Shown: one piece after another, positions 23,801 to 37,000 of the stretch
Layout of the letters: every line of letters begins with the position of its first letter
How positions within the stretch are numbered: the stretch's first letter is position 1
Assembly (NCBI GenBank): GCA_940337035.1
Contig: CALNHX010005812.1
Span: forward strand, 36,397 to 100,396
Direction of reading: 5' to 3'
Source of the DNA: Agriotes lineatus
Lineage: Eukaryota; Arthropoda; Insecta; Coleoptera; Elateridae
Length of the DNA: 64,000 bases
Notes under the pieces: model-generated
Database searches by the model: none
Told to the model about the DNA's origin: nothing
The model's input: only the letters and a program-made list of their open reading frames with translations
Position numbers and translations under genes: made by a program

Positions 23801-26427
23801 TAATTAAAAAATAGCAAATGAGTTAACGAAAATTCAGTTTAAAAAGAATTGATTGAGAATAAACTAAAGTAAGGTTTAAGTCAATTATAACATAATAAAG
23901 ACGTTTCAACGTAGAGTTACCTTAACAATATATTGTTAAATTTAATTAATAGGTCAAATTTGTTAAAGTAACTATGAAAGTTTGTTACGAGGCCAGGTGG
24001 TAGGAGAATAGTAGTATTAAAATATAACAAACAGTCGATTATTATTTTCTTTTAAAGAAAATATATAACTAAATTAAAGGGTATTCGATCAAAGAACATT
24101 AAAAAATCTTAAATTATAGTACAATTTGAAGTAAGAGTATGTGTTATTTATTGACATGTACCAAGTAATACAATGGCAGCCTAGTAGGATATAAGGTAAT
24201 ATGGAGACCATTGCCGTGGGCTGGTTGGAGTTCATCAACTCGCGGTAGCGGAGATCTACCTAATTGGTGTAAGCTCGTACCAGAGAGCTTTTTAATAAGG
24301 TTAGACTAATATTGTGTGTCGAAGATTGGAACGAAACTTATCTGAAAGAAAAAATTTATTATAAATAAAGTAAATCATTTAATAGCTTGCCAATAATTAG
24401 GTACCCGAAATAAGCTGAGACATGATATTCACAAGAGTGGTTGAATTGAAAGGTTGTATAAACTGTGAACGTACATTTTAGACAAAAGAAATCTACATAA
24501 GTGATATAGAGTTTCAATGTAAAAAATTAAATTAATAATAACTAAAACTGCATGTCCTAACTTGAGTAAAGAGTTTCATGTTTAAAAATATTAAGTGGGC
24601 TTATTTATTGCTATCATATGTTATTGTTATTGTATTCTTAAGGATTGTTGAAAAGATTCATCAGGTTTTGTAGCTAAATATAATCCTGTTAATTTCATTC
24701 GGGATTATATTAATTTTCTCACCTAGCCTCACCCTCCTTACCTTTTCTTTTTGTGGGAGAGGGGGGAGTAGTGTTATGATTGCGTCGCTTAGTTCAGTTG
24801 TTAATGTGACGCATAAAACAAAATACTAAACAAGTTACAATATACCTTCTTATGCTATGCACGTAGTCTATTTATTGCTCCGTTAGTTAAGATATTTAGA
24901 TGGTATTAGGCCCACAACTTGGCTATCTTTGTAGTGCAGGATAATTGGCCGATTCAATAAATACAGAGTTGGAATGTTTTATGTGATTGAAATGTTAAAC
25001 TAAAGTAAAATATTAAATGCATTGACAATGAGATGCGAGAAATAGCCAAGTAGTCGAGAAAACAACGCAAAGGCAAAGTTTATTTCCGCAGGGTTTGAAA
25101 TTGACTTTTAAATAAATTAAAATAATAAAAGAATAGGTTTGTGCATAATGTAAAGCCAGACCGAAAGAAATTAATACACACAAAAGGTTTGTTATGTGCA
25201 CTTTAAAAGGAGCGTAGTTTTCAATAAAGCCAAGCATAGTGAAAATTGTGATCAATCTGAAAGGGGAATTAAGCAAGATGAAAGATAACAGAACATTGCA
25301 AAGAGCAATTCGAGAAGCAGACAACAGGAAAGGAATCAAACGAAGGAAAATGGTGGAACTCTAATATGCCAGTGCGTTAATAATTAATAAGAATAGTGAA
25401 AAACAGAGCAGTGACCAAATAATAAAAACGATCTAGATTTTAAGACAAATATTAATTCTAATTTATTTACTCAAATTTATTTCCTTTTATGTCAATTAAT
25501 TATCAAACCTAATTTCTATTAACCTCTATTACCGATAACGCGAATACATATCGACACATACGTACAAAGAAACGCCACAAAGCCCACCCAAAACCTTTTA
25601 AGTATTTGCATTAAAATTCCGCACAAATGTGGACAAGAAATCATCCTGATAGGTTATGTTGTTTACATCTATCCATATTTCATTATTACTAATTTTTCGA
25701 CTTTCTTTTAACGCCACTGCGGTTACTGTCTCCACAAAAGTTACGCAGTTTGATGAGACCCTGCATATAGTTTTGGGTTGGTCGCGATTGCAGTAAAAAT
25801 TGCCAATTAGTATGGTCCATCCCGAAAGTAATACTTCCAAAGTAAAAGAAAAGAAGCAATCAACGCCGGCTACAAATGTTACTTCAATATTCAACATCTG
25901 CCGAATTCACGCTTTGCTTCATAGAAACTGAGGCACGCTTTGTATATAGTAATGATCTGCTTATAAAACGCGATAAAGAAACAACAATCAATATTAGGGA
26001 GAATGGACAAGGAGAACGAATGATGAGCTCTACGAATCATAAAAGGACCCTTTGATAAGATCAAAAGGGTCAAATTACGATGATGTAACCGTAGGGCATG
26101 TATGCCGAATGACTGGGCCATAAGAAAAACCTACTCAGAAGGCAGAAGGAAGACGGCTGCTTCGAGTTAGCTGCAGTTATGTCTAACTCGATATCGCTAG
26201 TTGTCAGTACCATATATTTACATTCCAAATTGAACAGGAACCTACAAAGGTTAGAAATAAAACTACCTTCGCTGTTTAATGTAGTGGTGATTCGAACCTA
26301 TAATTAATTGTTTATGGTTATGCTCCTATTAGAGGAATAATTTTATACTGTAAGTCCATGATGGTGAGTCGTTATTGTGAGCCTTTAATCAAGTCTTACA
26401 ACAGCTTTAATTCGGTACAACGTCAAC
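17881..26427. other. Long unassigned stretch before the + strand pacifastin gene
   Basis: 8.5 kb, mostly AT-rich. I find no frame with a domain that I can name. Around 21060-21700 GC content rises and several short frames overlap, but none shows conserved motifs. A purine tract followed by TG at 24754-24773 is listed separately. Small frames near 25.6-26.1 kb on the minus strand remain unidentified. Confidence 0.4.
24754..24773 (+). other. Polypurine tract followed by TG (possible LTR start)
   Basis: A G/A-rich run with one T (GTGGGAGAGGGGGGAGTAG) is followed at once by TGTTATGATTGCG. This arrangement resembles the polypurine tract and 3' LTR start of a copia- or gypsy-type element. I could not find a matching second LTR or a primer site, and no pol domain is visible to the left. 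Confidence 0.25.
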
Positions 26428-26822
26428 ATGCTTTTCAGCTGTAGGAAATTCTATCTGATTTTGTGTCTGCTCTTCTACTCAGTCGCAGGGTAACTCTGTT
26501 CGCAACTTTATCGAAACTGCGTTATATGTTTATTGCGATCTAGGAAGACCGAGGGTAAGTGCACACCAGGAACAGTAAGCTTTAAAGAAGACTGCAATAC
26601 GTGCATCTGTATCCTGAATGGAACACCGGCGTGCACACAATTGTTTTGGTAGGATGTATATTCTTGCCACAGTGCACGTTGTAATTATTATAAGTGCTTT
26701 CATTTTATAGCTTCCCCAAACTCCTGTCAAAAGAACAGAAACTTTCCGGAAAAACTATGATATTACCTAGTATGGTGTATCCATCGAGTCAATCCAAATA
26801 CAAATTCAAATTGAGTAAGTAA
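26428..26822 (+). CDS. Secreted pacifastin-domain peptide, polar tail (92 aa, 3 exons)
   Basis: Exons: 26428-26489, 26544-26648, 26711-26822; all introns are GT-AG (54 and 62 nt) and phase 2. Exon 1 encodes a signal peptide containing LILCLLFYSVAG. Exon 2 encodes C27-x10-C38-N-T-C41-I-C43-x3-G-x3-C51-T-x3-C56, an exact fit to the pacifastin light-chain consensus; the last Cys codon is split TG|C across intron 2. Exon 3 begins with a Lys-rich linker ending SGK (68-70), then a polar Ser/Lys tail. AATAAA at 26911-26916 lies about 90 nt past the stop. Pacifastin domains inhibit trypsin- and chymotrypsin-like proteases in arthropod haemolymph. The residue after C-T, usually P1, is Gln here. It is related to the minus-strand array at 50-60 kb but lacks the hydrophobic tail. 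Spliced structure is inferred, not shown by transcripts. Confidence 0.85.
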
Positions 26823-29800
26823 TGAAGAAAACGAGAACCGGTACAACCTTTATATCGAAGTGTGACGGTTTCAGATTCAAAATTGCTAATTTAATTGTAA
26901 AAATGTATAAAATAAAAGGAACTGTACCAAAACAGTGCAGCCGTTTGGGCAGGTTTATCTGTAGTAAACACAAAGTATAAATGCTATTAACCTCCTCCCC
27001 TTATGACTGAAATATAAAAAACGTGTAAGCAGAAATCCAAAGCATTTTAGAAGACATTTCACTTGTATTCACTAAATACGTCTGAGATAATGGAATTAAT
27101 AACTCCAACAAATACAGAAAGAAAGCTTGATGGAATGCCAACAACGATCTTATTATGTTTGAATGAAGTTAAAAATAAATCATAAACTCGTGGCAGATAT
27201 GAGAGACGTTATTGCACCTTCACTGCTATGTGGCAAGTGTCTAGGTGATTATTGGTACGTCAATGGCTCTAAAACACATTTAGCACTCAACAATAGAATA
27301 ACTGCAAATAATAAGATCACCCAGCAAGTTTCAAATGAATCATGAGGTAGCTCTTCGACGATGGGAAGTCTAGACGGTGCTCAAATTTCAGCTTACTTGG
27401 CGAATCTCTGAACATGCTTACTTGACTTCAAAGCACATCAAACTGCACTGCGCTTTACAAATAAAATTCCCATAGTAAATTTAAAAACTATATTCAGATA
27501 ACATTTATAACATTACACATAAGCGGGTCAGACTCGCAGCTGTGGCCTCAATAAAAGGTTTCAAAACATTACCTAAAATATTCTACTTCCTTGTTGTGCC
27601 GTGATGTCGCGTGATAAAGAAAACTAGATGTTTCTTAGCGTTACGAGTATCGTAGATAAAAATTACTCAATAAATTAGGCAGAGCGAAGAATGCCTTAAT
27701 GTACCGCTGACGGGGACATTCTCAAAAACGTATTTTAGAACATAGAAGTTACTTGCTAAAACACATAAAAAATATTACACTAGTATATTATAAACTAGCG
27801 GTAAATTACGCCTGCAACATTAAGTAATAATCATTAATTTAACTTAGCTGTAAAATTCTAAAATCAAGGAAACTTACGGACCTCAAACATTGCCAAAAGT
27901 CCTTGCCAGGTATATTGAATTTTTGGCCGATAAAGTTGAGCGAGTTTTGCGGACTCAAACACGGAAGCAAAATTAACTGCTCCCCTTAGATGACGACAAC
28001 AAATGTTGGTAATTCCGCATGCGATGCAACGACAGACGCTTTAGGGCTGCGTTAGCAAAACAATAAATAATGAATATCGGCGGATAAAAAATTCTACCGA
28101 GAATTAGCTTAAATCCACACGCAGTGAACTGCTTTTCAGGGCTTCGTTGGCAACAAGATTTGTTTTGCAAACTGACTCCGACACGTCAGATAGTGACACA
28201 ATACAGTATATTTTTTTGCATGTACGCCACCATCGCTTGCTGTGAAATTTCGCGAAACTTAACAGAATTCAAAATTTCGAATACTTATCCTGGGTTTTTT
28301 TCTATAATTGACCCGGTAAGGCTATATTTACGGAACAAAGTATCATATCCCATGCGATGTCTGTGCTGGGCTGTATCTGGAAAACTATTGACATGTTCCC
28401 GCGCTAACACAACGAATTACGCATTCTCCACTGGTGTGTGTATTCAAAAGCCATGGTTGGCGAAAACTTTCACACGGTACTAACAAAGCTTCCAATCAAC
28501 TTCCACCCAATTCAAAATTTTCAGGTGGAGAAGTTAATCAGGATTATTTTCAACATGCCTCATATGAGCTTGGGCACAACATAAAGCAAAGACCGCCAAT
28601 TTCAATGTTTAAATATGAATTACTTACACAAATTAATTAACGAAAATAATATCACACGTCGAGAATAGCAACGTAAGCACAAACTTCCAAGAATGATCTT
28701 GTCAAACTAAGCGTTAAACACTATTTCAGTAAATGCATATAAATATTTTATCAGTATCTCCAAACATGGAAAGTGAGGAATATAGATCAGAACCAGAAAA
28801 ATCCTTTGAAAAGCTCAATAACTTCCTAAAATTTCAACCACTTCAGCAACATTGTTACCGGATGAGAAAAAGTGTAAAAGCTTTGCCACTCGTCTTTACA
28901 ATTACAGTGTTTCACCGAATATATATCATATAATATGCACATAATTGCAACTTTTACAACAAATTAATTTTCCATTCTTAAACAAGGTGTACAAATCTGT
29001 GCAAACACTTACAATACAAATATTTGACTTTTCTCGCAAGTTTCCGAAAGCGGCTATATCTATAAATGATTTTATCATTTTGGTATTAACGTTGTCTAAA
29101 TAGTTGGAAGAAGTTATAAGAGCTTTACTAACAAAATTGTTAACAAAACGTCTTACCAACTTTTTAGTTTGACTTTCGTCATGGGGTCTCTTCAAAACTT
29201 ACTCTTACTCAGACAGGCTTTGAAAAAGGAATACACCGCCGTGCTATACTTAGCCAAGTTGTAGCCTTTTGATCGAGTGTAGTACATATTACTCAAATAT
29301 AAGATGTTGCCCCTCCAAATCTTTGAATACATTAAAGCTGTTTGAAGGAGAAAAGCTAAAAAAATCAGTAATTTGAAATATTGGTTTCCAAAATTGCAAC
29401 TTCAGAATAAACCAATATGAATGCGTAGCTAAGATAATAATATTCAGCATATTTAGTAAGCCTCCGTTCTATCAGTAAATGTAATTGTTACACGCTGCAA
29501 CTCCACCAAGAAAGTAGTAAAATATTTAGATACCACATTGACCAACATACACAAAATTACACTTTTCAAAAGTGAACAAAAGATATGCCAAGTTTAGAAC
29601 AATTCTTTTAAATTTAATTGCAAGGAATCTTGGTTCACCGAAGCTCCCAAGTTGTTTAACGAGATTTGACCACGTTTCATCTGAGCTGAGACAGCAATTT
29701 ATAAGAATCTTTCGATATACAATTAAATAAAAAAAGTTCTGGCTAATTGTAAGTAGGTTTAGTCAAGTTTTGAACAGGTGCCAACGTGCGAGGGGTTTCG

Positions 29801-30282
29801 TCATCTGTAAATCGAGTAACTCTTAGTGTGCGATCTTTAAGTTGCCAAAAGTGAGTAGTTATTCATTCATGGTGCGAAACTTGAAATGGGCAGTTCACAA
29901 CATTCGCACTGCTGAAATTTGTAAGCGCTCAAGAAGTGCAGTCAGTGCGAGACGCTGAAATAATGTCCCGGCTTTAATAGTTAGGTTTCCAGTTCTCAAT
30001 GTAGTTCCGCGCCCCCTGACGAGAACAGTTCAAATACAACCAGGTGACGTTGCTCCTTGAAGCGCACAACGTCTAAAGAGGGATCAACTCTTTTGAGCAA
30101 CATAGGGAAACCTGCCCCAGGTGTAAAGGCTTGTGCTTTTCACCCTTGGAACTCTACGAAAACAGCAAATTGCATCATATTGCTTATCAACTCAGCAGAT
30201 AGTTTCGGCGCGTCCTAAAGCCATTGCTTTAATTCGTGATACAAAGTGAATCCCGCAGTGTATCAGGTTACACTGCGAAACG
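26823..30282. other. Unassigned DNA between the + strand peptide gene and BEL/Pao copy 2
   Basis: I see no gene with recognisable domains. Several frames of 60-119 codons occur (for example near 28.1-28.5 kb) but show no signal peptide, Cys pattern or family motif that I can defend. Confidence 0.4.
26911..26916 (+). terminator. AATAAA polyadenylation signal of the 26-kb peptide gene
   Basis: Canonical AATAAA 88 nt after the stop codon of the three-exon gene at 26428-26822. Confidence 0.6.
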
Positions 30283-30287
30283 CTGTG
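30283..30287. repeat. Target site duplication CTGTG, left
   Basis: CTGTG immediately left of BEL/Pao copy 2, repeated exactly at 38991-38995. Five base pairs fits BEL/Pao integration. Confidence 0.9.
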
Positions 30288-30962
30288 TGAACAGATTCGC
30301 CTGGAGGCTGTAGAAATCAGGCGTCCGTTACGTTATTTTGCTGGTTCCATCCCTTATGTTAAGCGCAGAACTGAGACAGCAGTTTCCGCTTTAAGACAGC
30401 TTAGTCATGCCACTTAACGGGATGATAATTCGTCACTGTGTGAGATGCAGCCTCACATCCCTTAATTATTTATAGGCTTGGACCCACAGCGACGCAGTAA
30501 GTGAATCTAACAAGTAAATGCAGACTGGTTTATTACAAAAATAATTGTTCTATATATACAAACAAATTTGCTTAGATCATAGTAATATACAAAGTTCATT
30601 TCTAATAACAGGTGCAATGTATCATATTCAGTAGGTTAATTTACTAGTCTTGCAAAACAATACTCAGCGGTTTTGCTTCCGTGATATGATATGGACTCCA
30701 TGAACTCGAGCGTCTTTTATGCTGAGCTGCGATTGTAGGCATTTAAACCTTGTCACGGCCTTGCGTAATTGTGTACGCGAAGCCGTGTAAAAATGCTGAG
30801 CGGCGACTGCGAGGTGTTTAAACTTGACTGTGAGTAGGTCGCCGCGCTTGCATAATGCAATATTGCGTTTTGGTGGCTTTTAACTTTTAGAATGTTTCGT
30901 AAAATTTAAATGAATAATTATAAATTTATATCTGGTTAATCTGTTAAAGACAAGATTAAACA
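30288..30962 (-). repeat. 3' LTR of BEL/Pao copy 2
   Basis: 675 bp; one T shorter in the run at about 30868 than its partner. Both LTRs of this copy share a C (GTATCATATT) where both LTRs of copy 1 have T, which shows that each pair belongs together. Confidence 0.95.
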
Positions 30963-31001
30963 TATTGCCAATTTTAAGCCACAAAAAAGCAAACCGATAA
31001 A

Positions 31002-34000
31002 TTATATTGTTTCTTCGAGATTGAGCGTTTTGAGAGGATATTCTTCTGCCTGGGGTTGTGCGGGTGGTGGCTTCCTTCGTGTTATTCGTTGCCGAATGTA
31101 GTAGATAGCTCCTAGTAGGGCAGCGGTTCCCAAAAGGCTGCCTGTGACCCCAATAGACAGGTGAGAATGATGTCGGATGGCTTTCCAGGTGAAGTTTTTT
31201 ATATGCTCCTGGAAATCTAACTGCGATGCTTGTAGGTCTTCGAAGTGGTCTGACTGAGTTAGTACAGGTTCCTCTGCGATTTCTGAAAATGAGTTTGTTG
31301 TGATTGGGTTGGTAATATTGATACTGATAGCCTTGGAGTATCCAGCCAGGATCTTGTATTTTCTGTTGTGCCTTGGGGTTAATGTATTCCTCGCAGTTTG
31401 GATGATGCAATCCGATGAAATTTGAATGACACCTGTAGTGTTGACGGTGACTTCTTCCCTGTTTCCACTACAAGTGATTGCTATGCGGGTTGGTTTACTG
31501 ACTACAAATAGCCAGGTGTTTTCCATGTACAATTGTTTCCAAATAATGGACTGGATGCGATGTCTTCGTAGGAGACATTGACTGGTTTCTACTCGGTGAT
31601 ATATATCGTCAATGATGCAGTTTGGGTTGTTTTCAATTCCTTTAACTACCGTTGGACTGCAAACATAGGTAGTGGGAGAAATTTGTAGCTCTTCTTTGAA
31701 TTCTTCATCTGTTTCGTGGAAGTACATTTGTAGGTTGTAATCCACAGCGAAGATTCCTTTCGGCACATCGATCATCCAGTAGGATCCATTGCTGATTTGG
31801 AGAGGAATTGGTGTCACTTTAATTAAGGAGTATTCCGTTTTTTCCACTATGATGAAATACCCTTGGACGTTGATGTAGATGTCGTCATGCCCAATGTCAA
31901 CCTTTAGAATTGGCGTTGGTAATATCTCCAAATTTGGTGAAAGTTTACTGGTTGCATTAGCGAGGATCTGTTTAATTTGAGCAGGTGTTATTAGCTCGTA
32001 CAGATTACCTTGCTGAAAGTGAACGTTTAAGATGTGAATATGGTAGTTGCACAGTTCACTAATTACATTTGTGGCGACTTGGTACACACTGATGATGTGA
32101 ATATTTAGTCGGTTGGAGTCGGTTGCTTTATACCATTTGTCCATGTTGTTAATGGCCCGGATTCCTTGGTTTAATTTTTCTTGGAAATGTTCCAGCTTCT
32201 TGTCGATTCGTTCTTCGGTTTCATTAAACCTGGAAAGTGCTGATAGCAAGAATTTGGATTGTTGACTGTCCATTTTTATTAGTTCCTGTTGATTCTTGTC
32301 TAGCCTGTCTATATCTTGATAGACTTCATCGTTGACTCCAAAAATTGATGTTAATACTGTGCCAAGGACTCCTCTTTTTTCTCGTCTTGTTATTATTTCT
32401 TCCATACCATCTCTAATCCATTCCATTTGCTTTTTCTGTTCCAGAAGATGATGCACCAGTGTCTTGCATAATGTGTCTTCGGACAGTTCTTTTGCAGAGT
32501 CGCAGAGATTGTCGAATTTGTCTACCATGTCTGTGACTGTTTCGAAGTCTTCTTCGATCTTCCCCCTCTCGAACTGGATTTCGATCCGGAATGTTCCTCT
32601 CTCAATCTTCCCGTGTCCAATGTGTTCTACATAGTACCCGCTGTCTGGTTTTTGGATATTAAATTCTGCTTTACTTAATGTATTGGTGGTAAGAAGGGTA
32701 AAGATGAGTAACAGCAGTTTCCATTTGGACGCGACAGATTTCCTTGGTGCTGGGGATGATCGTGTCTGGATAATGTTAGTTGAAATTTTATCTTCTGCCT
32801 CTGGTTCCTGCGATTCCTCGGTAGTTGCTGGTAATGGAATGATGCTGCCTATGGATCGTTTTAGCTGATGTCCTCCTGATTTCTGGAGCGTCACTACTCG
32901 TACTGATCCATCGGCTGCTGGATGAGTTGCAGTGACTCTTGCTAAAGGCCACTTACTAGGATTGATACTATCTTCTTTGATTAACACTAAATCTCCAACT
33001 TTAGTGTTCTCCAATGGTTTCTTCCATTTGTTTCGTTGCTGTAATCCATGAAGGTAGTCCGAGCTCCATGATTTCCAAAAATCTTGCTTGATCTTTTGGA
33101 TTATCCTCCAACGATTCGATAGATTTGAAGATATTGGAGTGTTGATTGGGTCTGGTGGCGATATGATTTCCCTCCCTATTAGGAAATGGCCTGGCGTCAG
33201 AGCAGTTGTGTCCTCAATATCGTTGCCTTGTGGACATAGAGGACGTGAGTTTAGGCAGGCCTCAATTTGGCAGAGAAGAGTTGTTAACTCTTCAAAGGTG
33301 AGAGTAGCGTGGCCAATAGTTCTCTTCAGATGATGCTTCATTGATTTTACCCCTGCTTCCCATATCCCTCCGAAGTGAGGGGCTATTGGAGGGATGAAGT
33401 GCCATTGGGTACCACCGGTTGCTAAGGTTTCTTGGACAACTGGGCCTTCAATTGTTTGGCGGGTTTCCTTGTCCAACACTTTTCTTGCGCCAACGAAGTT
33501 TGTTCCGTTGTCGCTGTATAGGTGTGCACAGCGTCCTCTTCGGGCAATAAACCTCCTGAAGACTGCTAGGAAGCTGTTGGTTGTCATGTCGCTGACGGCC
33601 TCTAGGTGGATTGCCTTGGTTGATAGACAGACAAAAACAGCAATGTACCCTTTGTGCGAAGAATGCCCTCTTCCCTTGGATGTTCGGATCTGTATTGGGC
33701 CGGCGTAGTCCACTCCGGAATGGAAGAATGGAGGAGTTGAATTCACTCTGGTTGATGGAAGATTTCCCATCAGTTGCTGTGCTGCCTCTGCTTTGTATCG
33801 TAGACATCGGAAACACTTCTGGATGCTGGAGCTGACTGCTTTCTTCGCGTTGATGATCCAATATTTTCTTCGGATATATGAGAGAGTGAGTTGGGTGCCA
33901 CCGTGCAGCGTGCGTAGATGCGCCTCTTGGATTATTAGTTTGGAAATATGACTGGAGTACGGGAGTATGATTGGGTGTTTTTCATTGAAGGACAAGGTGG

Positions 34001-37000
34001 AATTTTCTAATCTTCCTCCAACACGGATTATTCCATGCTGATCGATGAAGGGATTGAGGTTGGCAAGCTTGTTACTGGAACTCACATATTTGTTCTGCCG
34101 GAGTTGAGATCCTGTTGCCCTCAAAATAGGATCACTTCCTTGGATGACCTTAACGAGTAGGAGGATGGTGTCGTCCATTTCCTTCACTGATAGGCATCCT
34201 GATTGAGTGGGAAGTCGCTTACACTTGTTGATGAATCTTCGGCAATGTGACATGACTCGTACCATTCTTGTTAGAGAAGAAAAACGATGAACGACTTCGT
34301 TCTCGTCTTGATGAATGGTAGTTTGATGCACAGTGTAACTTCTTGCTTCTTCCTCGGTGGTTGCGGTGTCTGGTTGACACGGCCATGAACTCTTGTTAAC
34401 TAGCCAGCTCGGTCCGTCCCACCATAGGAGATGATTCTTTAGTTTTTCTGGACTAGTGCCTCGGGAGATGACGTCTGCAGGATTCTCTTCGGATTTGACG
34501 TGGTTCCAATGTTGAGCCGGAATTAGATTGTTGATTTCGGCTACTCGATTTGCGACGAACGTCTTCCATCGTACCGGGTCTCCTTTTATCCATCCTAATG
34601 TAACCATGGAGTCGGTCCAGGCGAAGATAGACACCTTAGGAAGGTCTAATGCTGCAATTACCCTTTGAAGTAGATTGGAAAGGAGTACTGCTGCGCAGAG
34701 TTCCAGTCTTGGTAATGTCGTCTTGGCTCGGGCTGGTGCCACCTTGGATTTGGCTATTAATAAGGATACCTTGACTTGGCCGGATGATGTGGTGACTCTG
34801 GTATAAATCGCGGCCCCGAAAGCTCTTTCGGAGGCGTCACAGAATCCATGCAGCTCTACTAGAGATTCCCTTTTGATAAACAACCACCTTGGTAAGGTAA
34901 TTTCTTCCACTGCCTTGAGTTGAGACCTGAGCGTCTCCCATTTGCCTTGGATATTTTCAGACACTGGGTCATCCCATTTGATATTTTCGAGCCATAGTTC
35001 TTGGATGAGTAGCTTGGCAGTGATGATGACGGGTGCTAACCATCCCAATGGGTCGAAAATTTTGGCAACTTCGGATAGTATGGTGCGTTTGGTGGATTCC
35101 TGTTGCTTAACGTCGACCTTAAAACAGAAAACATCTTCATATGGAGACCAGTGAATGCCCAAGGACTTTTTTACGCCGTCTTCACTTATTTCGAGGTATG
35201 TTTGTTCCTTTAACTCTTCTGAGAGTTCTTGAATGATGGCTGACTCATTACTGCACCATTTATGTAGAGTAAAGCCTCCACGCTTTAGTAAGGAAATGAG
35301 CTGACCTTGTTGTTGGATCGCTTCTTCCACAGTGTCGGCCCCAGAAAGCACGTCGTCCACGTAGAAATCTTTCTTCACTGCTTCTGAAGCTAATGGAAAT
35401 GAGACCTTTTCGTCCTCTGCGAGTTGATGCAAGGTTCGAATGGCAAGATAGGGAGCTGATGCGGTTCCATAAGTGACGGTGCACAGCTTATATTCCCTGA
35501 TTGGCTGTGATTTGTCGAATCTCCATAGGACTCTTTGGTACTCCTGGTCTTGGTTGTTCATTCTGATTTGTCGGTACATTTTTTCAATGTCTGCAGAAAA
35601 AACAATCCTGTGTGTCCTCCATCGAAGTAGAATGTCGACCAGTTCTTGCTGAAGTTTAGGTCCAGCGTACATCATCTCATTTAAGGATTTTCCGTGAGAG
35701 GCCTTGCTAGAGGCATCGAAAACGACACGAAGCCTGGTTGATGAACTTGCTTCTCGGATGACGCCATGGTGGGGAATGTAATACTTGCCGTTATTCTCAT
35801 CTTCCCTTGCCACCTTTTCCATATGTCCTAAATCCAAGTATTCTTGCATGAATTTCTTGTATTGGACTGCTAGATCTTGATCTTGTCCTAATTTCTTCTC
35901 CAGATGTATGAATCGTGCCAATGCTGAGGGTTTGGACCTTCCCATGTGTACTGGAGTTTGTTTGAATGGAATCCTTACTACGTATCTTCCATCTACGTCT
36001 CGCTGGACTGTGTCTGTGAATTTATTTTCACATACCTGATCATCTGGGGAAAGTTTCCTTTGAGGAGAAGCCTCTTCAATGTTCCAGAATTTCTGCAACT
36101 GCTCATCCTCTTCAATTTTGGCAACCATGGTGTTGACCTTAAGGCTGGTGGGAGGTCGTCTTCCCATGGTTCCTGATAAGATCCATCCCAATTCGGTATT
36201 CTGTCCTAGGATGCCATCTTTGGATTTCTTGATTCCTTCGAGAATTATTTGGGAATATTCTTCAGCGCCTAGAAGTATATCTATGGGGCCAGGTCGGTTG
36301 AAGGTTGGATCGGCGATGAAGACATGTTTCCAGGCATCCATTTTTATGTTCGGAATGGGTGATGAAGGCATGGTTTTTGTAAGTTTGGGAAGTACCAGTA
36401 AAGTAACAGGTAAGGAAAATTTACTTGGAAATCTTGGCGTAATCAAACCGGTGATTTTCCATTTTGCGACTTTTGTTTCGCTGTTCCCAATTCCGGAGAT
36501 TTCTGCTCGAACCTTGGTCCTGGGTAACGCTAATAATTCGGCTGCGGCTTCGGTGATGAAGGAACCTTGAGACCCTGGATCTATCAAGACCCTCAAGAGA
36601 TGAGTCATCCCGGATGCTGCCTTAACTTGAACCGTTGCTGTGGCCAGTAGCACTTGGCTCTTCTTTGCGCCTAGGTTGGCGGCAATGATTGTGGGTTTTG
36701 GCTTCTTCTCTGGAGCGTTGGAGGTCTGCATGGCTGCTGCGTGAGAAAACGTCTTCATCTTCGGAGCAGGTATCGGCTTTGATGGCGGCTGTGCCTTGTG
36801 AAGCAGAGTATGGTGTGGAAAGCGGCAGATTTTGCAGTTATAATACGAACGACATTGTATATTAGAATCGTGTCGCAAACATCGAAAGCACAATCGGTAG
36901 GTTCTTACCACTTCTTGCTTTTCGTGGGTGGAGAGCTTCTGGAATTGACCACAGTTATCGATGTAATGGTCCCCATTGCACATCTTGCAGTTGAGATATC

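Noticed and set aside
25598..25897. Minus-strand ORF with FYCNRDQPKTICRVSSNC, considered as a pacifastin relative next to the 26-kb gene
   Set aside because: Only three of six Cys can be placed and spacing is off; no matching signal exon or splice sites.
28124..28483. 119-codon plus-strand ORF with several Cys
   Set aside because: No regular Cys spacing, signal peptide or family resemblance; likely chance.
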